From Bacteroides ovatus (GTDB lineage: Bacteria; Bacteroidota; Bacteroidia; Bacteroidales; Bacteroidaceae), in contig NZ_CP012938.1 of assembly GCF_001314995.1 (NCBI RefSeq), positions 5,704,001-5,768,000 of the forward strand: 64,000 bases of DNA, written 5' to 3'. Shown here in pieces: positions 1 through 9,395 of the stretch (the stretch's first letter is position 1; each line of letters starts with the position of its first letter). The notes below the pieces were generated by a model. The model worked only from the letters and a program-made list of their open reading frames with translations. It was not told the origin of the DNA and made no database searches. Both the position numbers and the translations under genes were made by a program.

Positions 1-1903
1 TGATATATCCTTTTTCTTCAAAGAACACGTCCAGTACACCGACTAATGCAGTTCCCTGGCCGGAATAATCATTGAGAGCCAGCAACTGGAATCCCGCATA
101 GTCCGGAGTACGCAAGGTCTTTTCAATCTCATGTTTGTAGCAGAGTGCCTGCAATTTGCCCGAAGCCATCATAAAGTCGTGACTCTGGCTTCCCATGTGG
201 TTATCGTTCAGAATATCCCGGAAGATTTCAAAGTTCTTCGCTTTGTTGACTCCGGTATATTTACGGATCTCATTGAAATTCGGGAATACGCACCATTGAC
301 CTGTTTCGTGTGATACATACGGTTGTTTCACCGTGTCGATTCTTGCACGATAATCCGATTCACTTTCCGGTTGCGCACCTGCCCAACTAAGTCCGCGTGC
401 GCCGGCTTTCACATGATACTCATTGTGAGGTTGCCATTGCCAGCTGTTTCCAACGGAGGCTCCTGTGTATACACGACGCGGATCGGTTGCTTTCCAATAA
501 TCCACGAACTTGCTGACCCATGCCACCCAACGACCGGAAGGTTCATTGCCGCAAGCCAGCATGCAGTAAGAAGCGTAATTCCCATATTCCTTGGTCAGTG
601 CAATGGTTTCGTCCATCAGGTATTTGTCAATCGGTTGTCCGTTACCCAGTCTCGGACCGTGGTTCGGCCAGCTCGGTCCTTCCGGTTGCAGATAGAAACC
701 GACCAGATCGGCAGCGATGAAAGCTGCTTCCGGCGGACAGAAAGAGTGGAAGCGCATGTGATTCAGACCATAGTTACGACAAATGCGGAACACCCGTTCC
801 CAGGAAGCTACATCCATCGGCGCATAGCCTGTCAATGGGAAGTCACAGTTTTCCACCGTACCGCGAAGCATCGTTTTGCGACCATTTACATAGAACCATT
901 TCCCTTCTATCTTGAAATCACGCATACCGAACTGTACTTGTTGTGTGTCAGTTTGCTTGCCGTTGGTCAATTTTGCCGTCAGTTTATAAAGTGCCGGACT
1001 GAATTCATCCCACGTCAGAAACTCTTTTCCCATCGGAAGTTCCATTTCCACCGGATTATCTCCCGGACGGATGTTGAAACTTTGATGTACGGGAGCCACT
1101 TTGTGCTGAATGTCCGTGTTAAAGCTCGCAGCGGAAAGGGTGATCTCTCCCTTGGTGGAAGAAGCAGACCGTATATTCATGCGAACCAGCGCTTTCTGAT
1201 TGCTTAAATCGGGATATACCTGAATATCTTCTAAATGAACTTTGGGAGTGGCTTGTAATTCGATTCGTCCGACGATACCGTTCCAGTTACCTTGTGTCTG
1301 GTCGGTGATGCTGTGAGAATCTGGACCTACGTTGATTTCTTTGATTCTATTATCGATACGGATGGTAATCAGGTACGTTTTTCCGGGGGTGGTTGCAGCA
1401 GTCAGGTCATAGACATGGGGAACACAAAGACTGTTTTGCATACCAAGCTCCTGCTGATTTACCCATACAGTAGTTTCGATGTGCGGACGTTCCAGAAAAA
1501 GAGTGATTCTTTCTCCTTTCCAGTCAGCCGGAATTGTCACTTTCTTTTGATACCAGGCCACACCTACATAATGTTTGTCGGGAGTCAGAAAGAAGGGTAG
1601 CTTTACTTGTCCCTCTATCCTGTATTTTTCCATATATGGGTTGAAGTAGTAAGAACTGTCGTAGAGGCTTCCGGTCCATTGGGTACGGACGGTCACTTCA
1701 TCTCCTTTCAATTTTTCGGGCATGGAGCCGGGTAGGTTGATAGAATCGTCGAGGGATTTTTTGAACCATTGTTCCTTGACGCCGGTATCTTCCCGGTCTA
1801 TCTGGAAATTCCATTTGCCGGATAAACTGAAAGAGTGATTTTGTCCCGCTACGGTCAGTATGGAGATAAATACGATAGCAATACTTACTAAAAGTCGTTT
1901 CAT
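1..1903 (-). CDS. GH2-family glycoside hydrolase, N-terminal 634 residues (cut by window edge)
   Basis: Likely a periplasmic beta-galactosidase-type GH2 enzyme removing galactose (or related sugar) from RG-I side chains. Read on the minus strand from the ATG at 1903, it starts MKRLLVSIAIVF and has a signal peptide ending near AGQ (residue 21). A sugar-binding jelly-roll follows (SLSGKWNFQID), then an Ig-like domain, then a TIM barrel from about residue 330. The acid/base Glu is in CGNEPSGRW and the nucleophile Glu in SHETGQW. The frame is open to the window edge, so the C-terminal part is missing. It is divergent from the GH43 gene, sharing a 242-bp upstream region. GH2 membership is seen; the exact sugar is inferred from the neighbours. 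Confidence 0.85.
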   Translation of the reverse strand, partial: MKRLLVSIAIVFISILTVAGQNHSFSLSGKWNFQIDREDTGVKEQWFKKSLDDSINLPGSMPEKLKGDEVTVRTQWTGSLYDSSYYFNPYMEKYRIEGQVKLPFFLTPDKHYVGVAWYQKKVTIPADWKGERITLFLERPHIETTVWVNQQELGMQNSLCVPHVYDLTAATTPGKTYLITIRIDNRIKEINVGPDSHSITDQTQGNWNGIVGRIELQATPKVHLEDIQVYPDLSNQKALVRMNIRSASSTKGEITLSAASFNTDIQHKVAPVHQSFNIRPGDNPVEMELPMGKEFLTWDEFSPALYKLTAKLTNGKQTDTQQVQFGMRDFKIEGKWFYVNGRKTMLRGTVENCDFPLTGYAPMDVASWERVFRICRNYGLNHMRFHSFCPPEAAFIAADLVGFYLQPEGPSWPNHGPRLGNGQPIDKYLMDETIALTKEYGNYASYCMLACGNEPSGRWVAWVSKFVDYWKATDPRRVYTGASVGNSWQWQPHNEYHVKAGARGLSWAGAQPESESDYRARIDTVKQPYVSHETGQWCVFPNFNEIRKYTGVNKAKNFEIFRDILNDNHMGSQSHDFMMASGKLQALCYKHEIEKTLRTPDYAGFQLLALNDYSGQGTALVGVLDVFFEEKGYI

Positions 1904-2082
1904 GATATATAGAGTTGATATGTTTTTCATTCTTTTTAAAATCTGCCGCTAAAGTAGAGCTTTTTAAGGGTTTAGTAAATAGAAAGATGTACAGATACAT
2001 AGAATATTGTATCAAAATGGACATCTAAAAGCGTTCGTGTACAAAACTACATGGATTTGAAATATTGTCCATGCTCTTTATC

Positions 2083-2113
2083 TTTGAGGAGGGGCGGAGA
2101 TGCCTTATCTTTG
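2083..2113 (+). promoter_or_regulatory. Bacteroides-type promoter of the GH43-GH42-GH28 operon
   Basis: TTTG at 2083-2086, a 19-nt spacer and TATCTTTG at 2106-2113 fit the Bacteroides -33/-7 consensus (TTTG, N19-21, TAnnTTTG). The start codon of the first gene follows 32 nt after the -7 box. A TTGTCCATG stretch at 2065-2073 is reminiscent of the operator core seen at other promoters in the window, but not at the same distance from the -7 box. Confidence 0.75.
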
Positions 2114-2145
2114 CAAGGTAAACTTTTTAATCTTAATAAGGAACC

Positions 2146-4503
2146 ATGAAAAAAGTAGTAATCTGGATAGCTCTAAGTCTTTGGTCGGTGATGACAGTCT
2201 TTGCCGGTGAGACAGCTTACCTCTTTTCTTATTTTATCAATGACAGTAAAGACGGACTGCATTTAGCATATAGTTATGATGGATTGAACTGGCTGCCTTT
2301 ACATGGCGGACGTTCTTATCTTACCCCTGCGGTTGGTAAAGATAAATTAATGCGTGACCCCAGCATTTGCCAGTCGCCGGACGGCACTTTTCACATGGTC
2401 TGGACTTCCAGTTGGACGGACCGGATTATCGGATATGCCTCTTCACGCGATTTGGTTCATTGGAGTGAGCAACAAGCAATCCCTGTGATGATGCACGAGC
2501 CGGATGCACATAACTGTTGGGCTCCCGAACTGTTTTATGATGAACCTTCACAAACTTATTATATCTTTTGGGCAACTACGATTCCCGGCCGTCACAAAGA
2601 AGTGGCTACCAGTGAAAGTGAGAAGGGACTGAATCATCGTATTTATTATGTAACAACGAAGGATTTTCGTACTTTCTCAAAGACGAAGATGTTCTTCAAT
2701 CCAGATTTCAGTGTGATTGATGCCGCTATTGTGAAAGACCCGAAGCGGGAAGACTTGATAATGGTAGTCAAGAATGAAAATTCCAATCCGCCGGAAAAGA
2801 ATTTGCGTGTGACGCGTACAAAGAAGATAGAAAAAGGATTCCCGACCAAAGTATCGGCACCTATTACAGGAAAATATTGGGCGGAAGGTCCGGCTCCTCT
2901 TTTTGTAGGTGATACGCTTTATGTCTATTTTGATAAATACCGTGACCATCGTTATGGAGCTGTTCGTTCTTTGGACTATGGTGAAACATGGGAAGATGTG
3001 TCCGATCAGGTCTTTTTTCCGAGGGGGATTCGTCATGGAACGGCGTTTGCGGTGGATGTCTCCATTGTGGAGTCACTGATTGCCGACCGGAACTATAATC
3101 CGCTTATTCCCGATAATCTGGCGGATCCGTCTGTCTCCAAATTTGGTGATACCTATTATCTTTATGGCACTACCGATCTGGATTACGGACTTGGACGTGC
3201 CGGAACTCCTGTCGTATGGAAATCGAAAGATTTTGTGAACTGGAGTTTCGAAGGTTCCCATATCAGTGGATTCGACTGGTCGAAAGGATATGACTACACG
3301 AATGATAAAGGTGAAAAGAAAAAGGGCTATTTCCGGTATTGGGCGCCTGGAAAAGTGATTGAGCAGGACGGCAAGTTTTATTTATACGTTACGTTTGTGA
3401 AACCGGATGACAAGATGGGAACTTATGTACTTGTAGCTGATCGCCCGGATGGTCCTTTCCATTTTACTGCGGGACAGGGGCTTTTGCCTCCCGGAGAAGA
3501 AGGAACAGATAGCCCGGCTGTCGTTGATGATATTGACGGAGAACCTTTTATTAATGACGATGGTTCAGGATATATCTTCTGGCGTCGCCGGAATGCGGGA
3601 CGGCTTTCTGCGGACAGGCTTCATCTGGATGGTGAGCCGGTAACTCTGGCAACAGCCCGCCAGGGATATTCCGAAGGTCCGGTGATGTTTAAGCGTAAAG
3701 GTATCTATTACTATATTTATACGTTGAGTGGTCATCAGAATTATGTCAATGCTTATATGATGAGTCGCGAGTCTCCTTTGACGGGTTTTGTAAAGCCGGA
3801 GGGGAACGACATTTTTTTATTCTCTTCTCCTGAAAATCAAGTGTGGGGACCGGGACATGGCAACATGTTTTATGACGAGGGAACGGATGAATATATTTTT
3901 CTCTATCTGGAATACGGAGATGGCGGAACTACCCGTCAAGTGTATGCTAACCGGATGGAATTTAATGACGATGGAACGATAAAGACATTAATCCCCGATA
4001 TGCGTGGTGTAGGTTATCTGGCTGCTTCCCAAGAGACCCGGCCGAATCTGGCATTACAGTCGCATTTTTATGCTTCCAGTGAGAAATCTCCCCGTACTTC
4101 CGTGGTCAATATCGAAACGCAACCCAATCAACCGTTGCCGGAAAAAGGTTCGGTGAAGAGCTATACCCGCACGCATACTTATCAGGCTACCCATGTAGCT
4201 GACGAATCGAATGGAACCCGTTGGATGGCGGCTGATACGGATAGCAGTCCGTTTATTACAGTCGATTTAAAGGAAATCCGTAAGGTCGGGGAGTGCCAGC
4301 TCTATTTTACCCGTCCCACTGAAGGATATACCTGGCGACTGGAGAAGTCTATCGACGGAAAACATTGGCAGATGTGTGCCGAACAAGGGAAAGTACAAGT
4401 ATGCTCTCCACATATTGCTAAGGAGATAGGAGAGACACGTTATCTCCGTCTTCATATTCGTAGGGGAGATGCCGGTTTGTGGGAATGGAAAATATATGAA
4501 TAA
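2146..4503 (+). CDS. Two-domain GH43 glycosidase with C-terminal F5/8-type carbohydrate-binding domain
   Basis: Predicted secreted arabinofuranosidase/galactosidase-type enzyme trimming RG-I side chains. The signal peptide ends about residue 20 (TVFAG). Two beta-propeller GH43 modules follow. In the first (about 25-315) the base Asp is in MRDPSI (D71), the second Asp in SVIDAAIV (D192) and the acid Glu in YWAEGPAP (E247). In the second (about 320-640) the equivalents are NLADPSV (D327), DDIDGEPF (about D464) and GYSEGPVM (E510). Residues about 655-785 look like a discoidin (CBM32-like) domain. Both modules keep a plausible catalytic triad, so two activities are possible. It is the first gene of an operon; the next gene starts 31 nt after its stop. 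Subfamily and substrate cannot be fixed from sequence alone. Confidence 0.85.
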   Translation: MKKVVIWIALSLWSVMTVFAGETAYLFSYFINDSKDGLHLAYSYDGLNWLPLHGGRSYLTPAVGKDKLMRDPSICQSPDGTFHMVWTSSWTDRIIGYASSRDLVHWSEQQAIPVMMHEPDAHNCWAPELFYDEPSQTYYIFWATTIPGRHKEVATSESEKGLNHRIYYVTTKDFRTFSKTKMFFNPDFSVIDAAIVKDPKREDLIMVVKNENSNPPEKNLRVTRTKKIEKGFPTKVSAPITGKYWAEGPAPLFVGDTLYVYFDKYRDHRYGAVRSLDYGETWEDVSDQVFFPRGIRHGTAFAVDVSIVESLIADRNYNPLIPDNLADPSVSKFGDTYYLYGTTDLDYGLGRAGTPVVWKSKDFVNWSFEGSHISGFDWSKGYDYTNDKGEKKKGYFRYWAPGKVIEQDGKFYLYVTFVKPDDKMGTYVLVADRPDGPFHFTAGQGLLPPGEEGTDSPAVVDDIDGEPFINDDGSGYIFWRRRNAGRLSADRLHLDGEPVTLATARQGYSEGPVMFKRKGIYYYIYTLSGHQNYVNAYMMSRESPLTGFVKPEGNDIFLFSSPENQVWGPGHGNMFYDEGTDEYIFLYLEYGDGGTTRQVYANRMEFNDDGTIKTLIPDMRGVGYLAASQETRPNLALQSHFYASSEKSPRTSVVNIETQPNQPLPEKGSVKSYTRTHTYQATHVADESNGTRWMAADTDSSPFITVDLKEIRKVGECQLYFTRPTEGYTWRLEKSIDGKHWQMCAEQGKVQVCSPHIAKEIGETRYLRLHIRRGDAGLWEWKIYE

Positions 4504-4534
4504 CGTTTTATAACGCTAATAATCAATCGAATTT

Positions 4535-6685
4535 ATGAAGTATATGGTAAAAAGTAAAATTCTGGCTACTTTCTGTGCCGGTCTATTAACCGTTTCTACC
4601 GGAATACAGGCAGCAGAGAGACTGGCAACCGGAACTCAACAGAAGCAAGCTCAAAAGACTGTAATTGAAACTTCTCCCTGGTTTGATGATAAAGACCTGA
4701 CTTTGACGGGTGTCTATTATTATCCCGAACACTGGGATGAGAGCCAGTGGGAACGTGACTTCAAGAAAATGCATGAATTGGGATTTGAATTTACCCATTT
4801 TGCCGAGTTTGCCTGGGCGCAACTGGAACCGGAAGAGGGACGCTATGATTTTGCATGGCTGGACAGGGCTGTAGCTTTGGCAGCCAAGTATGATTTGAAA
4901 GTTATCATGTGTACTTCTACTGCCACTCCTCCTGTATGGATGAGCCGGAAATACCCCGAAATTCTATTGAAGAATGAGGATGGAACGATACTTGACCACG
5001 GTGCTCGCCAGCATGCTTCATTTGCTTCGCCTCTTTACAGGGAATTATCATACAAGATGATTGAAAAACTGGCGCAACATTATGGCAATGACTCCCGTAT
5101 TATCGGATGGCAACTCGACAACGAACCTGCTGTACAGTTTGATTATAATCTGAAAGCGGAGCTTGCTTTCCGTGATTTTCTCCGTGCCAAATACAATAAT
5201 GACATTCAACTTTTAAATAATGCATGGGGCACTGCTTTCTGGAGTGAGGCTTATTCGTCTTTTGATGAAATAACGCTTCCCAAGCGCGTACAGATGTTTA
5301 TGAATCATCATCAAATTTTGGATTACCGCCGTTTTGCTGCATCACAAACCAATGATTTCCTGAACGAACAATGTCTGTTGATAAAGAAATATGCAAAGAA
5401 CCAATGGGTGACTACGAATTATATACCGAATTATGATGAAGGTCACATCGGTGGTAGCCCCTCGCTTGATTTTCAAAGTTATACCCGTTATATGGTATAT
5501 GGTGATAATGAGGGGATTGGTCGTCGGGGCTACCGGGTAGGTAATCCGTTGCGGATAGCTTGGGCAAATGACTTTTTCCGTCCGATACAGGGAACTTATG
5601 GGGTGATGGAATTACAGCCGGGACAGGTGAACTGGGGCAGTATCAATCCCCAACCTCTTCCGGGCGCAGTTCGTCTGTGGATGTGGAGTGTGTTTGCCGG
5701 TGGAAGTGATTTTATCTGCACCTATCGTTATCGCCAGCCTCTTTACGGCACGGAACAATATCATTACGGAATTGTCGGCACGGACGGAGTGACTGTTACT
5801 CCCGGCGGAAGAGAATATGAGACATTTATAAAGGAGATTCGTGAACTTCGTAAACATAGCTCTTCCCGTGAAACCAAACCTGCCGATTACCTTGCCCGTC
5901 GTACAGCTATTCTTTTCAATCATGAAAACTCCTGGAGCATTGAGCGACAGAAACAGAACCGGACATGGGATACTTTTGCACATATTGAAAAGTATTACCG
6001 TACCTTAAAATCATTCGGAGCACCTGTCGATTTTATTTCCGAAGCAAAGAACTTGTCCGATTATCCGGTTGTTATTGCACCGACTTATCAATTAGCTGAT
6101 AAAGAACTGGTAGACAAATGGATCACTTATGTAAAGAACGGCGGAAACCTCATTCTGACTTGTCGTACGGCACAGAAAGACCGTTATGGTCGTCTTCCGG
6201 AAGCTCCCTTTGGTTCTATGATTACTCCGCTGACCGGAAATGAAATGAACTTTTATGATTTGCTGCTTCCCGAAAATCCCGGTACTGTTGTTATGGACGG
6301 AAAAGAGTATATTTGGAATACATGGGGAGAGATTCTGAATCCTCCGGCAGATGCTCAAGTATGGGCTACTTATAAAAACGAATTCTATGAAGGAAGTCCG
6401 GCTGTGACTTTCCGCAAACTGGGGAAAGGTACGATTACCTATGTAGGAGTGGACAGCCACAATGGAGCATTGGAAAAAGATATATTGAAAAAGCTATATG
6501 TACAGCTGAATATCCCGGTAATGGATTTGCCTTATGGCGTGACAATGGAATACCGGAATGGGTTGGGAATTGTATTAAACTATTCAGATCAGCCTTATAC
6601 CTTCAACTTATCGAAGGGAGCCAAAGCATTGATCGGGACTACAGAGATTCCTACAGCGGGTGTATTTGTGTTTTCAGTGAAATAA
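4535..6685 (+). CDS. GH42 beta-galactosidase
   Basis: Retaining beta-galactosidase expected to cleave beta-galactosyl units from galactan side chains or RG-derived oligosaccharides. Signal peptide at residues 1-26 (ending IQA). The GH42 barrel begins at TGVYYYPEHWDESQWERD; the acid/base is E197 in GWQLDNEPA and the nucleophile E407 in YGTEQYHYG. A trimerisation-like domain (about 450-640, beginning TAILFNHENSWS) and a small C-terminal beta domain complete the usual 680-720 residue length. Exported GH42 proteins are less common than cytoplasmic ones, but the signal peptide here is clear. The GH43 gene lies 31 nt upstream and a small lipoprotein gene 38 nt downstream, consistent with one operon. 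Confidence 0.9.
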   Translation: MKYMVKSKILATFCAGLLTVSTGIQAAERLATGTQQKQAQKTVIETSPWFDDKDLTLTGVYYYPEHWDESQWERDFKKMHELGFEFTHFAEFAWAQLEPEEGRYDFAWLDRAVALAAKYDLKVIMCTSTATPPVWMSRKYPEILLKNEDGTILDHGARQHASFASPLYRELSYKMIEKLAQHYGNDSRIIGWQLDNEPAVQFDYNLKAELAFRDFLRAKYNNDIQLLNNAWGTAFWSEAYSSFDEITLPKRVQMFMNHHQILDYRRFAASQTNDFLNEQCLLIKKYAKNQWVTTNYIPNYDEGHIGGSPSLDFQSYTRYMVYGDNEGIGRRGYRVGNPLRIAWANDFFRPIQGTYGVMELQPGQVNWGSINPQPLPGAVRLWMWSVFAGGSDFICTYRYRQPLYGTEQYHYGIVGTDGVTVTPGGREYETFIKEIRELRKHSSSRETKPADYLARRTAILFNHENSWSIERQKQNRTWDTFAHIEKYYRTLKSFGAPVDFISEAKNLSDYPVVIAPTYQLADKELVDKWITYVKNGGNLILTCRTAQKDRYGRLPEAPFGSMITPLTGNEMNFYDLLLPENPGTVVMDGKEYIWNTWGEILNPPADAQVWATYKNEFYEGSPAVTFRKLGKGTITYVGVDSHNGALEKDILKKLYVQLNIPVMDLPYGVTMEYRNGLGIVLNYSDQPYTFNLSKGAKALIGTTEIPTAGVFVFSVK

Positions 6686-6723
6686 GTGTTGAAAAGAATT
6701 ATGTTACAATTAAATTATTTATT

Positions 6724-7089
6724 ATGAGACTGTTGAACTATTGTTTTTTGATTGGAGGAATATTAATTGCTTCTTGTGTTGGTAATTCGAGTAATAAATC
6801 TCAAAATGATAAGAAAATAAATCCGGCGGATACTATTTATTTAGGAGATTTACGTGAAAAATTTGAAGGAGATTCTGTCTTTTTTGCAAAAGTGGCACCG
6901 GATCTGATATTGACAGATTATCAATATTTCTGGGCGGCAACAGAGTCAGATGCCATAGCCAATGGGTTAACAAAAGATTATTATAAGAAAGTAAAACAAG
7001 AAATTACTGCCACAAATGAAGCAATAAAGAAGGGAGTAATGAAAGGCGCTAATGTGAAACGAATTCCCGATTTTCAGAGTGTGAAATAG
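6724..7089 (+). CDS. Small lipoprotein of unknown function (121 aa)
   Basis: I do not recognise this protein. It has a clear lipoprotein signal, MRLLNYCFLIGGILIASC, with the lipobox Cys at residue 18, followed by a polar Ser/Asn/Lys linker and a mixed, charged C-terminal half with a likely helix (about residues 80-105, DYYKKVKQEITATNEAIKKG). There are no recognisable catalytic motifs. It sits inside the GH43-GH42-GH28 operon (38 nt after GH42, 44 nt before GH28) with normal codon usage, so it is probably a real gene for an outer-membrane or periplasmic accessory protein. A role in glycan handling is only suggested by context. Confidence 0.7.
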   Translation: MRLLNYCFLIGGILIASCVGNSSNKSQNDKKINPADTIYLGDLREKFEGDSVFFAKVAPDLILTDYQYFWAATESDAIANGLTKDYYKKVKQEITATNEAIKKGVMKGANVKRIPDFQSVK

Positions 7090-7133
7090 CTAAGAATGTT
7101 TTATCTTGGTATGTTGGATAATAGAGTAATGAT

Positions 7134-8519
7134 ATGATTAAAAGATATTTTCTAAGTTTAATAACTTGTACTTGTTTTTATTTGTTGGCCGCTTCTTTTA
7201 CTTCGAAAAATGGCAACTATGAAGTGCTTAAAGTAACCGCTCCTTTTCCGATGCAACCTATTAAAGTGTTTATCTATCCTGATAAGGACTTTATAATTAC
7301 AGACTTCGGTGCCGTCAATGGAGGAAGAGTAGATAATACAAAAGCAATTACTAGTGCTATTGAAGCGTGTAACCAATCCGGTGGCGGACGTGTTGTTGTT
7401 CCGGCAGGTACATGGCTGACCGGTCCCATTCATTTTAAAAGTAATGTGAATCTTTATTTGGAGGAGAATGCGGTTTTGAATTTTACGGATAATCCTTCTG
7501 ATTATCTTCCGGCAGTGATGACTTCATGGGAAGGCTTGGAATGTTATAATTATTCGCCATTACTCTATGCTTTTGAATGTGAGAACGTGGCGATTACAGG
7601 TAAAGGGACTCTTCAGCCGAAGATGGATACCTGGAAAGTATGGTTCAAACGTCCTCAGCCTCATTTGGAAGCATTGAAGGAGTTGTATACAAAAGCTTCG
7701 ACTAATATCCCTGTGATCGAACGTCAGATGGCAATAGGGGAGAACCATCTTCGTCCGCATTTGATTCATTTCAATCGTTGCAAGAATGTTTTATTGGATG
7801 GGTTTAAGATTCGTGAAAGTCCGTTTTGGACCATTCATCTCTATATGTGTGACGGGGGATTAGTGCGTAATCTCGATGTAAAAGCACACGGACATAATAA
7901 TGACGGTATTGATTTTGAAATGAGCCGTAACTTTTTAGTGGAAGATTGCTCTTTCGATCAGGGGGATGATGCAGTAGTGATTAAAGCCGGACGTAATCAG
8001 GATGCTTGGCGGTTGAATACTCCTTGTGAAAACATCGTTATCCGTAATTGTCAGATTCTAAAAGGACATACTTTACTTGGTATCGGAAGCGAAATATCGG
8101 GAGGAATACGGAATATTTATATGCATGACTGTACTGCTCCGAATTCTGTGATGCGCCTTTTCTTTGTGAAAACCAATCATCGCAGAGGTGGATTTATAGA
8201 GAATGTTTATATGAAGAATGTAAAGGCAGGAACGGCTCAACGTGTACTCGAAATAGATACCGAAGTGTTATACCAATGGAAAGATCTGGTACCTACTTAT
8301 GAAGAACGAATTACTCGTATTGATGGTATTTATATGGATAAGGTGACTTGTGAATCGGCAGATGCTATTTACGAACTGAAAGGTAACTCCAAACTTCCGG
8401 CTAAGAATGTAATGATTAGGGATGTAAAAGTAGGAGAGGTAAAGGAGTTCGTGAAGAAAGTGAATAATGTAGAGAATGTAGTGGAAAAGAATGTGACTTA
8501 TGATAGGAAAGGGAAATGA
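7134..8519 (+). CDS. GH28 family polygalacturonase / rhamnogalacturonan hydrolase
   Basis: Right-handed beta-helix enzyme that hydrolyses galacturonic acid linkages of the pectin backbone. An N-terminal signal (MIKRYFLSLITCTCFYLLAA) is followed by the typical entry motif FIITDFGAVNGGRVDNTKAI (about residues 53-72). Catalytic-type residues are in NNDGID (D257, D260) and GDDAVVIKAGR (D278, D279, then K and R287). The usual GHG motif appears as GHTLLGIGSE, a variant I associate with the RG-I-type GH28 group rather than classical endo-polygalacturonases. Fourth gene of the operon. Length (461 aa) is normal. Family is confident; exo or endo mode and exact linkage are not. Confidence 0.88.
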   Translation: MIKRYFLSLITCTCFYLLAASFTSKNGNYEVLKVTAPFPMQPIKVFIYPDKDFIITDFGAVNGGRVDNTKAITSAIEACNQSGGGRVVVPAGTWLTGPIHFKSNVNLYLEENAVLNFTDNPSDYLPAVMTSWEGLECYNYSPLLYAFECENVAITGKGTLQPKMDTWKVWFKRPQPHLEALKELYTKASTNIPVIERQMAIGENHLRPHLIHFNRCKNVLLDGFKIRESPFWTIHLYMCDGGLVRNLDVKAHGHNNDGIDFEMSRNFLVEDCSFDQGDDAVVIKAGRNQDAWRLNTPCENIVIRNCQILKGHTLLGIGSEISGGIRNIYMHDCTAPNSVMRLFFVKTNHRRGGFIENVYMKNVKAGTAQRVLEIDTEVLYQWKDLVPTYEERITRIDGIYMDKVTCESADAIYELKGNSKLPAKNVMIRDVKVGEVKEFVKKVNNVENVVEKNVTYDRKGK

Positions 8520-8528
8520 CCCTTTCCT
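8505..8528 (+). terminator. Hairpin overlapping the GH28 stop codon
   Basis: AGGAAAGGG (8505-8513) pairs perfectly with CCCTTTCCT (8520-8528) across a 6-nt loop that contains the TGA stop. There is no downstream T-run, so it may be an RNA-processing or partial termination element before the SGNH gene rather than a full terminator. Confidence 0.5.
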
Positions 8529-8607
8529 GAAAGTAGTAGAAAATTTCATGCTATAATTTTAGTATAATGTAGTATCTTAGCAGCAAAATTGAAAACTTTA
8601 TGCTAAG

Positions 8608-9294
8608 ATGAAGAAATCCTTTTATTTATTACTGCTAATCACTCTATATAGCAGTATCAGCTTTGCTCAAAGCCTGAAATCTATATCTATTTTAGGCGAT
8701 TCGTATTCAACATTTGAAGGATACCTGCAACCCGATACCAATAGCATTTGGTATTATGTTTCTCCGCGACAGCAAACGGATGTAACTTCCGTAAAGCAGA
8801 CCTGGTGGCATAAATTCATCAAAGAGAATAACTACCGCCTTTGTGTCAACAACTCTTTTTCCGGTGCAACGATTTGTAATACCGGTTATAATCAGGCTGA
8901 TTATTCGGATCGTTCTTTTATTACCCGTATGGATAAGCTGGGATGTCCGGATATCATCTTTATTTTCGGTGCAACGAATGATTGTTGGGCCGGCTCACCG
9001 CTTGGGGATTACAAGTATGAAGGGTGGACCAAGGAAGATTTATATACATTCCGTCCGGCTATGGCATATCTGCTTGACCACATGATTGATCGTTATCCTA
9101 ATGTTGAAATCTACTTTCTGCTGAACTCTGGTTTAAAGGAAGAGTTTAATGAATCAGTCAGAGCTATCTGCAATCACTATAACATTGATTGTATTGAACT
9201 GCATGATATTGACAAAAAGAGCGGTCATCCTTCGATAAAGGGGATGGAGCAGATTAGTGAACAGATTAAGATGTTTATGAGGAAGACGAAGTGA
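8608..9294 (+). CDS. SGNH/GDSL-type esterase, probably a pectin-associated deacetylase
   Basis: Secreted serine esterase of the SGNH superfamily, here most likely removing acetyl groups from RG-I or its fragments. Signal peptide ends about residue 20 (SISFAQ). Block I is ILGDSYSTF (catalytic S32), block II NNSFSGAT (Gly/Asn of the oxyanion hole), block III FGATND, and block V has the Asp/His pair near DKKSGHPSIKGM. Length 228 aa matches single-domain SGNH esterases. It lies 88 nt after GH28 on the same strand and is followed by a strong bidirectional hairpin, so it is the last gene of the left enzyme operon. Substrate is inferred from context. Confidence 0.8.
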   Translation: MKKSFYLLLLITLYSSISFAQSLKSISILGDSYSTFEGYLQPDTNSIWYYVSPRQQTDVTSVKQTWWHKFIKENNYRLCVNNSFSGATICNTGYNQADYSDRSFITRMDKLGCPDIIFIFGATNDCWAGSPLGDYKYEGWTKEDLYTFRPAMAYLLDHMIDRYPNVEIYFLLNSGLKEEFNESVRAICNHYNIDCIELHDIDKKSGHPSIKGMEQISEQIKMFMRKTK

Positions 9295-9319
9295 AAAACA
9301 ACGGAAATATAAGAAATAA

Positions 9320-9379
9320 TATTGCCACTTGCTACTCTTTGATTAGGAATACTATTTCAAAGAGTGCCAAGTGGCAATA
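9320..9379. terminator. Bidirectional terminator between convergent genes
   Basis: A long hairpin: TATTGCCACTTG at the left pairs with CAAGTGGCAATA at the right, and CTCTTTG with CAAAGAG inside it, separated by a 3x3 internal loop and a 16-nt apical loop. It lies between the 3' ends of the SGNH esterase gene (+) and the SusD gene (-), and can serve both. Confidence 0.8.
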
Positions 9380-9395
9380 AGTTTAGTTGTTTATC

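Noticed and set aside
323-1207. 294-codon plus-strand reading frame at the left edge
   Set aside because: It runs antisense to the GH2 gene, which has clear catalytic motifs; the plus-strand product has no recognisable domain.
2039-2113. GH43 promoter as a sixth member of the operator regulon
   Set aside because: It has TTGTCCATG but 36 nt before the -7 box instead of 25, and the rest of the core does not match.
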